A stretch of 64,000 nucleotides of DNA. Origin: Doris montereyensis. Taxonomy: Eukaryota; Mollusca; Gastropoda; Nudibranchia; Dorididae. Both the position numbers and the translations under genes were made by a program. Below the pieces are notes generated by a model, which saw only the letters and a program-made list of their open reading frames with translations, was not told the origin of the DNA and did not search any database. The stretch lies in NCBI GenBank assembly GCA_037039925.1, contig JAXRKP010001191.1:83887-147886 (forward strand), given 5' to 3'. Positions 30,920 to 43,199 of the stretch are shown here, one piece after another; within the stretch, counting starts at the first letter, position 1; each line of letters begins with the position of its first letter.

Positions 30920-32222
30920 TTAATTGACCACTGGAGCTGCTCTCTTCCTGGTGAAACCGTTTCTGCTTAGAACTTGGGAAGAAAAAGAAGTTGTTACACT
31001 GACAGTGTTAAACAATCCATGCTGTGCTATGGTTCAAATTTGTCTATTACTATTACACTGCCCTGAACAGGTGTACAACAAAGTACACTGGAGATTTGCA
31101 TTAACGCACTTGCATCTGTTTGTACAAGACTTTTTGCATCCACATTTCAATAGTTCCTGACATGCATTGGCTGCTTCTGGAAGAGTGGTCCAGTATGGGG
31201 TCCATGTAGTATGTAGAATCATCCGTTTCTCTCTGCCAGTCTGCCAACCCCACATATGTGGTGGTGGGAGTTCAGGGTGTCCCACACTACAAGTGATTGT
31301 CCCCAGATGTGCCGCGCTTGGTACACAGCCCTTTTCACATGCTGTTCCAGGGTATGTAGTGGTGGTGGAATGTTGTCCATTCTCCGATTTTGAGTAAACA
31401 TCTGCTTTCTGGCATCATTTACCCTGCTGGGAGGGGAAGTGCGCTGATACAAAATAACAACGAATCTCTCCATCTGCTTTAAGTCTTCTGGTAGTATTTG
31501 GCTTGGTACTTGGGATAACCGAGCAAAGACCTGATCTAGGTGAGGCATAATGCGCCAAATAGCCCATGCTGTCTCCTTTCTAATTCCACGGAATGTTGAG
31601 ACAGTATATCACATCCTGACACAGCATCGAAAAGGAGAAATCCGCAAGATGCACCTTTTCATAATTCACTTGCAAGTAGGTGGCATGGGATGCAACGTAG
31701 CTTATTACCATGTCAGAATGCCACCCAAATTTCACAGTTCTGGAAAACACTTGATACTACTGCTACTGCGATAACTACCACATCAGTATCTGTTGCATGT
31801 ATCATTGCCTTGTTGAAACCATGATGGAATGAATGAGAAGCATGGAACAAGAGTCTAGTATTACTATTAGTGTCTGCTGCTTCTTGTCTACAAAACAAGT
31901 TTGACATATCATCAGCTATAGGAGATGATACAGCATTCGGACCATGTGTACTGATCACTTGCTTCTGTGCTGGAGGTTTAAAATCGTGTAATGCACTAGC
32001 TAAGAGTTTGAAGAAGTTATCTTTATTTGCATCACAGCGAAGAAAGTTCTTCCAGTTTCGTGGGAATCTTAGTGGTGTTATGGACCCGGACCGGAGATGA
32101 TTACCACTTCCACGGTCCTGTCGTGTTTGTGTCTTTAGGCTGTTCTCCTTGTAAACTTCCCAGACAATATCAACGCGGAAAACATCTTGCAGCATACGCT
32201 TTATATAGGGTAAGAACACCAA
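30920..32222 (-). pseudogene. HEEADTR-type repetitive-family protein with Cys-rich tail
   Basis: From 32222 on the minus strand: VDIVWEVYKENSLKTQTRQD, PRNWKNFLRCDANKDNFF, RQEAADTNSNTRLLFHASH, HATDTDVVVIAVAVV and EIWVAF. In broken frames AVSGCD and KETAWAIWRIMPHLDQVF follow (near 31560), then LEQHVKRAVYQARHIWGQS, WTPYWTTLPEAANACQELLK and the Cys-rich end CGCKKSCTNRCKC near 31110. I know this order (SLKxxTRxxRG, HEEADTR, DTDVVVLA, HAxTGCDTVS, GKGK, C-rich tail) from large families of uncharacterised proteins in cnidarians and molluscs. The acidic EAD...DTD and the GCD step resemble the XPG/FEN1-type PIN nuclease core, which is my inference. At least two frameshifts (near 31700 and 31560) break this copy. 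Confidence 0.6.
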
Positions 32223-32386
32223 CTGTGAATAGTCCTTGAATGTCCTAATAGGTTGACTTCATTTATGTGGATCATATATATATATGTATATTCTGAAATG
32301 TTTTTGTTTCCTTTTTATTTTTTGTTTGTAGATTTTCTTTTTAAATTGATAAAACTGCAAATAATGGTCATGCATTATTATTTCAG

Positions 32387-33060
32387 ATTCCTCATAACTG
32401 GGGCATCGTTCCGATCCCTGGCGTTCGCATTTCGAATGGGTACCAGTGCCACTACAGTAGCTGCTATTGTGTCAGAAACACTTGACATTCTATGGGATGA
32501 ATTGCAACCACTGCACATGCCTGTCCCATCACGAGAATTGTTCTAATCAATCGCTGATGAAATGTGGGATATCTGGAAATCTCCCAATTGCATTGGGGCG
32601 CTGGATGGGAAGCATGTTCGAATTAGGTGTCCCTATAAGAAATTTTTCTCCATTGTTCTCCAGGCCCTTGTGGGTGCAAATTACAGATTTATTGTGATCT
32701 CGATGTGCGAGGTTACGGTAAGCAGAGCGATGGTGAAACATTCCAAGCTTCTAGTCTTTATAAAGCCATGTTGAGTGGAAATATGGAAATTCCGGAGCTA
32801 ATAACCCTGCCAGACTCGAATGATGTGGCACCCTTTTTGTTTGTCGCCGATGAGGCTTACCCCTTGATGCATTGAAACCATATGGTGGAAAACAAATTAT
32901 CTCTCGAGGAGAAAGGTTTCAATAAAATGTTATCTAGAAGTAGTAGGAGCAGAAAAACAGTTGAATGTGCCTTTGGAATTTTGGTTTCAAAGTGGCGTCA
33001 ACAAGAGACATTTTCACAACATATTTCAATAACCATCCATTAGATTATACGAAAGGAGAA
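32387..33060 (+). pseudogene. PIF/Harbinger transposase H5, exon 2
   Basis: After TTATTTCAG (exon from 32387) it reads FLITGASFRSLAFAFRMGTS, ETLDILWDELQPLHMPVPS, a stop, then MWDIWKSPNCIGALDGKHVR. Further on, in shifting frames, come GYGKQSDGETF, FLFVADEAYPL and RSRKTVECAFGILVSKWR. All three acidic positions expected of the Harbinger DDE triad (GALDGKH, the SDG stretch, and the E before CAFG) can be placed, which is true of no other copy here. A stop at 32543 and several frameshifts make it inactive. Exon 1 was not found upstream: the Cys-rich gene lies there. The antisense MADF first exon follows at 33183. Confidence 0.75.
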
Positions 33061-33091
33061 TGAGAATTGAGAACATGGTGATTACTTGACT

Positions 33092-33116
33092 TGGTAGGTA
33101 GGTAGGTAGGTAGGTA
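33092..33116. repeat. GGTA microsatellite
   Basis: Six consecutive GGTA units lie between the end of H5 and its antisense MADF exon. Confidence 0.95.
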
Positions 33117-33182
33117 GAGGGCGGTGAAAGGTTGAGAATACTTTAAATTGTTCTAAAATAAAACAGTATAATAAAAACTTAC

Positions 33183-33315
33183 CTTCAATGTTCATTTCCT
33201 TGTTGATTTCCTTCCATGCTTTGTCTACCAAAATTTTATTAGCATGTTCTTTTCGTCTTTTGTCTCATATGGACGGCCTTTTGAATACTGCAGTTATAAG
33301 CCAGTCAACATCCAT
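33183..33315 (-). pseudogene. MADF first exon beside H5
   Basis: ATG at 33315: MDVDWLITAVFKRPSI, a stop, then DKRRKEHANKILVDKAWKEI and NKEMNIEG, ending at G|GTAAGT (33183). It is the N-terminal half of a MADF domain (helix LIxxV, Trp near the end), with one stop. The position of its donor matches that of the H4 MADF exon 1. No second exon for it was recognised at lower coordinates. Confidence 0.65.
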
Positions 33316-33738
33316 TTTATTGGAATGGGGTCTGTGTTATAAAAAGAGCGGCAAAAGTACACATCAACTACACACTGTCGGCGCGAGACGCGGAGAAAAA
33401 AATAAACTTTTGGTTCTGGTAACTTTTCTCGCGCAGCGGCAATTTCATCGCGCGTTATCTATGTGGCAAAAAAGAGTGCAACACATTACTCGCGCGTGTC
33501 AAATCACGTGTGCGATTTCCCGCCACTCACGTTCTCTCCTAGTCTTATCTTTAACTGGCGATTCCTCACTGTTTTTGCGATTTGGAGGAGTGATCCGAAA
33601 GGGATGAAAGATGAAACCACTGTAGCGCACGCAATGCATTTCCTGTAGATTAAAATAACCATTCGGGATAAAAAGGGAAGTGAAGATGATACCCTACAAA
33701 ATGGTTGGAAAGGCAGATCCACTGTGCTTGCACGTTAT

Positions 33739-34258
33739 AAAGTCACAAGCAATAGAAGAGCAAACTGTAGTCCATTCATCTTTTGGTTCACGTTAAAGTC
33801 ACAAGCAATAGAAGAGCAACCCATTCATCTTTTGGTTCACGTTAAAGTCACAAGCAATAGAAGAGCAACCCATTCATCTTTTGGTTCACGTTAAAGTCAC
33901 AAGCAATAGAAGAGCAACCCATTCATCTTTTGGTTCACGTTAAAGTCACAAGCAATAGAAGAGCAACCCATTCATCTTTTGGTTCACATTAAAGTCACAA
34001 GCAATAGAAGAGCAACCCATTCATCTTTTGGTTCACGTTAAAGTCACAAGCAATAGAAGAGCAACCCATTCATCTTTTGGTTCACGTTAAAGTCACAAGC
34101 AATAGAAGAGCAAACTGTATCCCATTCATCTTTTGGTTCACGTTAAAGTCACAGGCAATAGAAGAGCAACCCATTCATCTTTTGGTTCACGTTAAAGTCA
34201 CAAGCAATAGTATTAGAAGAGCAAAATGTGTTCCATTATTCGTCTTTTGGTTCTTTAA
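33739..34258. repeat. 49-bp minisatellite, ten units
   Basis: Ten units start at 33739, 33795, 33844, 33893, 33942, 33991, 34040, 34089, 34145 and 34194. Each begins AAAGTCACAAGCAATAGAAG and ends CATCTTTTGGTTCACGTT. The inner ones are nearly identical. The first, eighth and last contain a 7-10 bp insertion after GAGCAA. As 49 is not a multiple of three, the short frames through it are not a repeated protein. Confidence 0.97.
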
Positions 34259-34295
34259 AGATTTTATTTAGACTCGATTTCTTCTTTTTTCAAGT

Positions 34296-34628
34296 TCAAG
34301 GGCCAAAAAGTCCTGTGCCATGCATGTTAACATGTTTGTTGTTTTGTTGTTTTTTTTTGGGGGGGGGGGGGGGGGGGAATTGGGGTGCCCATGTTGAAAA
34401 ATGGCGCGGAATATGACTCGCCGTGGCAGAAGATGACGTTGATTCCGTTGATGGTTGTTGCATGATCTGCTGTATTTCCTCATCACTTTCCAAAGAGTTC
34501 AAGGATTCCGCTCTTTCGCTGCCTTCATGGTAACTACCACTGAGGTCCCTGCCAATGAACTGTGGTCTTTCATGAATAACAATAACAATGCCTTGTGTGG
34601 AAGGGCCACCGCACAAACTCCTCACCAT
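34296..34628 (-). CDS. Unrecognised acidic, Ser/Pro-rich ORF
   Basis: About 110 codons: GTQ-type start, then DLSGSYHEGSERAESLNSLE, SDEEIQQIMQQPSTESTSSS and a poly-Pro end coded by the 19-base homopolymer at 34359-34377. Acidic/Ser linkers of this kind occur between MADF and BESS in the other copies, so it may be the linker of a MADF gene. No domain proves this. Confidence 0.3.
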   Translation of the reverse strand: MVRSLCGGPSTQGIVIVIHERPQFIGRDLSGSYHEGSERAESLNSLESDEEIQQIMQQPSTESTSSSATASHIPRHFSTWAPQFPPPPPPKKKQQNNKHVNMHGTGLFGP

Positions 34629-34933
34629 GTTGAAAAGCTGGTTGTCCGCTTTTTGTCTTGGCCAACTTACTGCTCACCTCCTTCATTTTATCTTTCATTA
34701 CTTTCAAATTTTTAAATTATTTTTTTTGCAAGTCAAGGAGGAAATTGAGTTATTTAACATATATTTTTTATAGTCTGTATGTTAATTGTTATGTTTGACA
34801 TTGGTGGTTGTATGTATAGAGGTTGTGTATGGTTGGTGTGTGTCTAATTGTGTTGAAATGCATACTGCTGTTGTTCCTCCATGGATGGTACTGGTAGTGA
34901 CTGCGGACTAGTAGAAGGATTTCTTCAACGCAA

Positions 34934-35440
34934 CTAGCGCAAGATCAACATTTGCATTTCAGCCTGACATTCAATTCTAGACAATGGGTCTAGCATTCGC
35001 ATGTGTGGTGCAAGACTTTGAAGAAAGAAAGAAATCGACTTGATTAATGAGATTGCTGCTAGAATAGCGACTTGATTAATGATTGCTTCTAGAATAGCAC
35101 CATCAAGCGAAGCAGTCTGTGTGCGCTCCTGTGGGTAATTTTGCTTTCCTCTTCCTGGTGTATGTGGGTGAAGAAACTCCACCTGTACAGGTACTGGTCT
35201 GTGCTGGAGGTTCAGCGACTTCGCAAGCAGAGGAAGCAGGTTGAGGAGCAACGGGAAACTTCTTTCAGGGGAATAGACACTAGCCTCAGTAGTTATCTGT
35301 GAGAAGCTATCGTCCTCATTTTCAGTCTGAAATATCACAACAGGTCTCCTGTCTGCAATGTGAGTGTGAGGCAGCAAAAATTTCATGGTATACAAATACC
35401 ACTTCCTTTTTTTTCTCTCCTCCTGACCCACCCAGACTTC
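34934..35440 (-). pseudogene. MADF-BESS partner gene of H6
   Basis: The minus frame starts within MADF (EERKKRKWYLYTMKFLLPH) and continues through a Pro-rich linker. It ends with SFFLQSLAPHMRMLDPLSRI and ECQAEMQMLILR, a well-preserved BESS motif, with a stop at 34934. The frame is open for 166 codons, the longest unbroken MADF-BESS piece here. A short internal repeat (ACTTGATTAATGA twice, near 35040 and 35070) duplicates part of the IINQVAILAAISLI stretch. The first MADF exon is not evident. Confidence 0.75.
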
Positions 35441-35653
35441 ATCATAGTTTGATAGTGGTTTTTTCTTTCTTTATTGTTTGTTTTTTTTTTCTTTTTCTTT
35501 CTTTATTGTTTTTTTTTTTTTCTTTTCGCAAATAACGCTGCAAGAAAAAAAAATGGGCCACTTTGACTTGAGGGCTAGTATTGACTAGTAATACTAGTAG
35601 TAAGTAGTAACCAGTACAATTGCCCCCCCCCCTTCACCCCCTTCCTTTTTCAG

Positions 35654-35800
35654 ATGCCTGCCTTCAGAAAGGCTCATCATCCAAATCATTTCATTTTCGG
35701 GCAGGCATCTCAACAGTAGAGCTATCACTATCACAAACGAAATCTGTTCGGTCATTTGGAATATTCTGCATATTACAAGTGACCCAAAGAGTGATAAAAT
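35654..35800 (+). pseudogene. Harbinger transposase H6, exon 2 fragment
   Basis: After CCTTTTTCAG the plus strand, in two frames, carries GSSSKSFHFRAGISTV and AITITNEICSVIWNILHI, matching the start of exon 2 of H3 (SLSFHFRAGVSTV, IIKETCQVLW). The frame ends near 35800. It lies just beyond the antisense MADF-BESS gene at 34934. Confidence 0.55.
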
Positions 35801-37164
35801 CATCGGATGAGTGAGGCAGACTGAACTTCATAGTAAGGAATCTTGTTAATTGTTGTTTACCGGTAGGAAAGCGAAGAATCTTTACGGAGCTGTTTGACTT
35901 TGACTCTAGGACAAAGGCTCTGGGATCGCCGCCAAAGTTCCATTTGAAGATGTCGGCGTGACATTACTGACATTGGTGACAATGTTCGGACGACGTATCT
36001 CCTTTGTCATGTACCGACCAATTTGTATTATATTTAGAATCCAAATTCGATTAGATGAAGGGTGTTTCTGATATCTGATAAACGTCCGTCATGCGAATTG
36101 TTTTTGTTTTTGTAATAAAATTCAATTCTTTTGCATAATATAAACGAAATTTTCACAAATTCATTTTTTTAAAGATATTCGAAATACGTGTATGTTGAGC
36201 CCCCAGAATATTTAGATATTGAATGGCCGGAAAACCCTTTGGGCACAGGTTTTGAGTGCTTTTATTCATAATTAAGTTTATGAGAACATTTTTATTTATC
36301 TCTAAAAACTTGGTCAGCAAATAAAAGCTCTTTACATGATCACCATCGTATTTTTTCTTTGATTCAGCGTAGTTTCTGTTTTCCGTAAACTTGATATTGA
36401 CTTCTGGTAGTGGTAGGAATATTTAGTTAAGGAAATGACATTAAAAACATTATTTATACCCCAGTAATACTCATAGTATTTAATTTCTTTAATGTAAAGA
36501 CTTTTAAAATTCGATATCTTCTCATTTGATTAGCCTTGTTGAGTCAATGTATGGCTGGTTTAAATGGCTTGAGTTTAGCTGATAATAATTATTTCTTTTG
36601 AGCCCATAGAGTAGAGACTCTGAGACAGACTCAAAGGAAGCTAGTGGTTAACAGGCGGAGTACTGACAAATTAAACCTCTAGTTTGACTCCTTGACTGCC
36701 GTGACAAGGCTCTAAAATCGCTGCTACTATACTAAATTTCCAAATGAAGATTCCCGATTACCTTAGTGACGTACTGTCCTCAGAAAAAGAGCTTTCCAAA
36801 TATTGCCATGTAGGTCTTGACAAGCCACGGCCCGCACTTTCACCTGAGCGAGACGTTGGTTTTTGTTGTAATATTACACTGACAAAATTAATATTAGTCT
36901 CTCAGACATATACCCTTTTTTTCTCTTTTTTGTTAAGATTCTGCAAAGAAAATCGAAATTTCTAAATCATTCAATTCCCGAGAAAGCTGTAATAAACATG
37001 TAAGAAGTAATGAAAGTGCTTACAACTTTGTATGGCATTCATTTTACAACTTTCAGTCAGCATGCAACTTCAATGCTAGAAAGGAGTAGAAGTGACATTC
37101 GATACTTAAAAACCACAGTTTAACGTATCATGAAGTTTATTCTATCAAATGCAAAAACTGAATG

Positions 37165-38010
37165 TTTAATAATAATTGAATAATAATAAAATAATAATAA
37201 TGACAAAACAGTTTGATATAAGAAATTCTGTATAACACCTAAACAGCATGTTTATAGTAATATCAAAATGATTTTCAACTCATTGTAAGGTCTTATACCT
37301 GGAAGGATTTCTAAAGTTAGTTAACAGTGATTTTAAAACATTAAAGAAGATTTTTATGTCTTTCAAAGGGAGTTTTTGGGCGCAGCAAATTCAAAATTCT
37401 GCCAGAGAAATTTAATTTGGGTATATTCTTGACTAAGAAGTTTGAGATGATCTATAATCTGTGAAGGCTGATGGATTTTAATAGATCTTTCAAATAGCTT
37501 GTTCACATAATATTTAGACTTTTAAATGTTAGACATCCAATTTTGAATTTTATTCTAGACTCTATTATTAGCCAATGAAGGATTTCAAGTTGGAGTTATA
37601 TTCTAGATGGGTTTTGGTGATGAGTTTGGCTGAGACATTTTCTCTTTTCTTAATCTTGGAAGTGAGAAATTAAGAAGACCATACAAAAGAGAATTGCAAT
37701 TGTCCAATTTGCTTGTTACAATTGAATGAACGATTTTTTTAAAGCCTCAGTGTCCAGAAAATCTCTTATGCGATCTTTGATATTGATTTAAAAGAAGAAA
37801 CACTGACATTTTTGTTTGTAATCTTTCATAGTTAAATGTCTAGTGATATCCTTCAACGCCAAGATTTAAACATTTGAACAGTTTTTGATGGTACAACCGT
37901 TTACAATCCATGTTCATTTAACAAACTTTTTCTTCTACAAACAATAAGTTCAGTTTTGTCATCTTCAGCTTAAGTTTGTTGCATATCATTTTGCCTTGAT
38001 TGCCTTAAGG
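37165..38010 (-). pseudogene. CR1/L2-type LINE, 3' end of ORF2
   Basis: Minus-strand frames give NLGVEGYH, then IVTSKLDNCNSLLYGLL, SLPRLRKE and DHLKLLSQEYTQIKFLWQNF with FAAPK. These follow the order of the conserved C-terminal part of CR1/L2/jockey-type ORF2 (NLGV, (V/T)SRLDYCNSLLxGLP, the xRSFxxxAPxxWN region). The 3' end at about 37165-37205 is an AAT-rich run, as in LINEs with short repeat tails. Many frameshifts. It is joined on the 3' side to block R. Confidence 0.65.
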
Positions 38011-41000
38011 CCTATGTTTAATTTTATTTAATTGCAGATGGCGTATAATTGATAGCATTAGTTCGGCTGGATATGCCAATCCATATTGAGTTTTGATATT
38101 GCTTAGTGGCGCCCAGCGTGAAATTCTCATTGTTTTGTCAGTTAAAAATATTTCAGTACAGATGGTGATATGAGTTAGTCACCATTCAAAGATAATCTCT
38201 TGGCATTCTTAACTGCTTATACAAAGTGAAAGAAATGACAGTAAACATATATTCATTATTATACCCAAATAGTATAAAGTATTATTTAATGACTTTTTTC
38301 CTTTTTTCAACATATCCCTACCTCACTGTCTTTACCATGGTAGAGATACAGCAGCCCATGTGTGTTCGTTGAATGATCATTAGGGGCAAGTCGGCGGAAT
38401 AACTGTATATATTTCTACTGGAGGTTTAAGAGTAGATACGATCCCCTCTGAGGCAGACTGGAATAAAGGATGCATTTTCTTCTTTTAACATTATTACATT
38501 ACTAAAATTTAAAAAGGGTTACTTTGTATAGTTGGCATTCCACTGACAGAAAGGCTCTGATCTGGTCAAATTGTCACTTTCGCCATTCTTATCTTCCCAT
38601 CCTATTCTGCTCTTTTACAGACCGATTTGTTTTATATTTGGCACAAACTTGTATCCAATGGCGTCTTATTTGTTGATGTCTTGTAAACCAGTTTTGAGAA
38701 AGACATTTTCTGTTTTGTAATTGCAAATTTTTTGCAAAAACGATATTAGTTAAACATAAAAAATATATATACATTCATTTATATATCATTAAAAAGCTCT
38801 TGACATAATTGTTTGGTATACAAGACAGAAGTATGTAGCTAAATGAGGTTTTAAGATTTTTCATTTTCTTAACTGAGTACTCCGATTTTCTTTTCTTTTG
38901 TTTCTGTTGATGTAATTGCATAATTTATCAAAACAATTAGTTTAATGAAGATGCATACTTTGATTTGTAGTTGCTGTTTTTCGCTACTTGAAAAAAGCTT
39001 TTGGTTGATATACAACAAAGAGAAATAGAAATTTGATGATTTTAAACATTTCTTTGTCTCATGACATCTGGTTGTTCGAAGTCATTTTCTTCACTACGTA
39101 ATTACATAATTTATCAAAACTTTACTAGTTTAATGAAGATTACAGCATTCATTTGTATATCATCAAATTGCTCTTGGGGTGAGCTTTAATCGGGGGAAAA
39201 CTAAGATAAGCCTTCTCTACTGCTGGCGTTTAGTTTTAAATTTTTTCTTCTGAGGCAAACTGTAGACTGATCATTGTGCATTCTTTTCTTCCAATGTGGT
39301 ATTTCAGGCTTGGAAAATCTTTACTTGTCTAGCTGGCTTGACTCACAGTCCTTGACAAAATTAGACTAAGTCTCTATGTTTAAATGAAGCAGCAAAACTG
39401 ATTTTGACAATGTAGTGTCACTATTTTTCCACATGAAGATGGGACTTGAGAGGACATTAGTGAACAATGAATTTCTATCTCCTCCATCATTATTTTTAAA
39501 ATGATGTGAAACTGCATGATTTGTATGTGTGTGCTTGGTACAAAATGTGTTTCTTTTCAATGTTAATAGAATGACAATTTAAGACCTGTGTTTGTATGAT
39601 CTTATAAACGTTTTGGGAAAAAAACAATTCATAACTTTCTTGTTTAAAGATCTTCTTTTCGTTTTCCTGTCTCTAAACGATATGTTATTTATCAGTACAA
39701 CTGGAGGTCCATTGATAAAACTGAAAAAGCCTAAAAATAATAGTAACTCTTTAGATATTTAATGGCAAAAATGATCTGCTCAGGTTTTGAAAAATGATTT
39801 TATTCAACTTAACTTTAAGACACGGTAGTTGTTCTTTCTTTTTGTTGTCTCTCTAAAAGTTCGTAAGCTCTTTTAGGTTCAAAATCGAGCTCCACTTGCA
39901 AGGGACGTCATCTTTTCTTTGTTCTTATTCTTGTTGTTGTTGTTTTTCGCATACTTGATTTTTAAAAATGGCTCACAGAATGTGATCTGGAATCCTTCTG
40001 ACTGCTTTAGGAAGAAGAGGATGTCAAAACTATATTATCGTTACGTCATCATTTCAGGATCTAGTATATAAATATATCTTTGTCAATAACATCTTTTTTC
40101 TTTTTTCACTTTACTCTTTATTAAAAGCTCTTTACGTCCATCGTCTTTTTCTCACTGTTCTTGTACCATTTTCCGCAAGAGATACAACAGCCGGCAGTGG
40201 TGAGGCAAAGCCAATTGGCTTGAGGTAAACATATATTTATGGACAATGGACATAAAATATTGTTTAACGTCATTTTTCTTCCCCTTTCGACATGCCCCTT
40301 GCCTCACTGTCTTTACCAGTATCCAGCCAATGCGTGGCTAACCAAGTTGTTTGACGCAGGGGGAACTTGGTATTATTTCTACTGCGGATTATCCTCTGCT
40401 TTAACATAGATGGAAAACAAAGATGCCACCAAAACAAATCTTCCGTTAACGTGTCCAGCTGGCTATGAATTCCATCAGGAACAAAGGCATCCCGCCAAAG
40501 TTCCAATTTAAAATATCAAGTCGGTAAAGAAGGAGAGACATTACAAATGACATTGTGAATAACATGAAAATAGCCAACAAATCCTCATAAAGATATCCGA
40601 CCAATTTGTATTAAATTCAAATTCCTAAGTGCATAGACAACATATTATCTTGTAAACATTTTTGGAAATTGTTTGTTTTTGTAAAAGATCAAATATTTGC
40701 ATAATATAAACATCATTGAAAATTCATTTTATGAACTAAAAATATCTGAAAAGGGATGGCACTCCTAAATGCAAAGAAAGAATCAAAACCAATATTAGAT
40801 AACTAGTGCAATTTAAAATAAAAAATTTATCAGTGTTCTGGGCAGATGGATCTCTCTAATAGCAAAAAACAAGTCTTTACAAAATCTACAATTCTTTTTC
40901 TTTGTAATTGAAGAGGCCTCAGATCCGAAACTTGAAGAGAAAAATCATCATGAAGGAGAATACAAAGTTAAGGAAAGAAGGATGTAAAGAAATATTTATA

Positions 41001-41577
41001 AATAATACTAGGAAATTTAATTTTCATTTCCTTCACTTGCCTCACGATCACTGTCTTTACAAAAACGATACAGCATCCGATGTATGGCTCACCAACAGCA
41101 ATTGACTCGGCATAATTGTTCTACTCTGGCGTCTGTAGAGACTCTGAGACAGACTCAACCTAGTGGTTAACAGACAGTGACAAATCTTTACGTGTCTAGA
41201 GTTTTGAGGCAGACAAATGAAACTATACTAAAGTTCCAGAAAGTCTCGGGAAAAAGATGTCCTAAAAAAAAGACAAAATCCATGTAGGTCTTGACAAGCC
41301 ACGGCCCGCACTAAGAGACTCACTGACACTGACAAAATTAATATTAGTCTCTCAGACATCTCCCCCTTTTTTCTTTTGTCTGATGTGAACTAAAAGATAG
41401 AAACAAATCATTCAATTGAGATGGTATTTATAAACATGTAAACAGAATGAATCTTACAATTTGTATGACTAGCTAAATCATGCAACTTCAATGCGAAAAA
41501 AAGTAGATAGTGACATTCGATACTTAAAACCACAGTTTAAAAGGCAGAGTCCTTCTGATGAGATGTCAAAAAGTGTC

Positions 41578-41578
41578 C

Positions 41579-41617
<39 letters not shown>

Positions 41618-42300
41618 CAATTAAAAGAATATAAGAAATTCTGTAAGTTTTTTAAAGGACACAAATGATTTTCAACTCATTGTAAGGTCTTATACCTGGA
41701 AGGATTTCTTAATCTTCAATTTTGATTATAAAACATTCAGACATTTTCATTTCTCGTCTTCTCAAGATAGAATGGGAACAATTCAAGGAAATAAATAATT
41801 TGGGTATATTCTTGACTAAGACAGTTTGAATGATCTATAACTGCTAAAGAAGGAAAGAAGGGAAAATAATCTTTCAAATAGCTTTGTCCCATCAATGATT
41901 TGACTGTTAGACATCTGATTTTGATGGCAAGAAGACTCTTTGAAAGCCAATGAAGACTTCAAAGTTATTTCTAGTTTATTGAAAGTTTGGCTGAGACATC
42001 ACAATCCTTCATCGATCTTAGGAAGACCATACAAAAGAGAATTGCATCAACTTTTATCAATCTGTTGAAAAAAGTGCAGAAAATCTCTTATGCGATCTAA
42101 GATTTAAAAGAGTTACATAAACTATGAAAGTTAAAAGGAAATGGAATGGTTTGTTGAACAGCGTTTGATGGACAACCGTTTAATAATTTCATTTATTGGA
42201 CTTTTCTTCTTACAAACAATAAGTTCAGATATTGTTCAGCTTAAACATATCATTCGTACACCTTGATTGCCTTCAGATTGCAACAAAACATAGAAACACT
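41578..42300 (-). pseudogene. Second, heavily deleted copy of the LINE 3' end
   Basis: The nucleotide sequence follows 37165-38000 in order (TTTTCAACTCATTGTAAGGTC, AATTTGGGTATATTCTTGAC, AAGACCATACAAAAGAGAATTG, ACAAACAATAAGTTCAG) with many short deletions. It begins with an AAT run at 41578-41612. No open frame remains. Confidence 0.7.
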
Positions 42301-43199
42301 GATATAATTGGATAGCATTAGCATGACATAAAAACTTTAAGAGAGCATAAAATGAAACCACAAATAACTGTTAAAGTGAAAGGGTCCCAGCAATTGAATT
42401 GTCACCAAATTTCATAATTGGTGAGAGAAAGTCAATTTTGACATAAATCGGAGACAAACACTTATTTTAAATATAAGAAAATGACAGTAAACATTCATTA
42501 AACAATTATTCTAAATAAATTTAACATCACAATAAAGAAAACATCCCTTACCTCACTGTCAACCATGGTAGAGTAAGAGCCCATGTGTGGCTTGTCAAAT
42601 AACCAGCCACCTGTGTACTGCATAATATTTCTACTTTATTAGGTAAAATATCCTCTGAGGCATCTCAAAAGCTTGCAGACTTCTTTTAATCTATTAACAT
42701 TGGAATGGACAAACGATGGCCTGGTGACAGACAGACAGTGATTTTTCCAAATTGTGACGCTCTCGAGTGAGACAATTTTGAAATTGGGTCGTTTAAATCG
42801 AAGATTTGGCACACAGGTTCCATTTCATTGTTAAACCAAGGTTTTTGATGTCTTGTAAACTTTTGACGAAAAGACATTTAAACAATTGTATAGGGCCATT
42901 TTTGCACATAAACGACATTAATTTCAAACATATAATAAATCTGAAAAACCGACTTAATTGTTTAGATATTTAATGGCAAAAATGATCTGCACAAGTTTTT
43001 TAAAATGATTTCATTCATAACTGAGTACTCCGATTTTCTTTCTTTTTTTGTTGTCTCTCTAAAAGTAAAAGCTCTTTATGTTGATCACTGGTTTCTTTTT
43101 GTTCCTTTGATTCTTGTAGTTGCTGTTTTTTGCATACTTGATGTTTGGCTTTTGGTAGTGGTAGAGATACAAAGTGAAAGAAATGACTTTAAACATCTG

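Noticed and set aside
33739..34258. Possible CRISPR-like array because of even spacing
   Set aside because: The whole unit is repeated with no unique spacers, and the sequence is clearly animal DNA.
34077..34271. Short frame with FWF-LKSQAIEEQ repeats
   Set aside because: Chance frame through a 49-bp repeat whose length is not a multiple of three.
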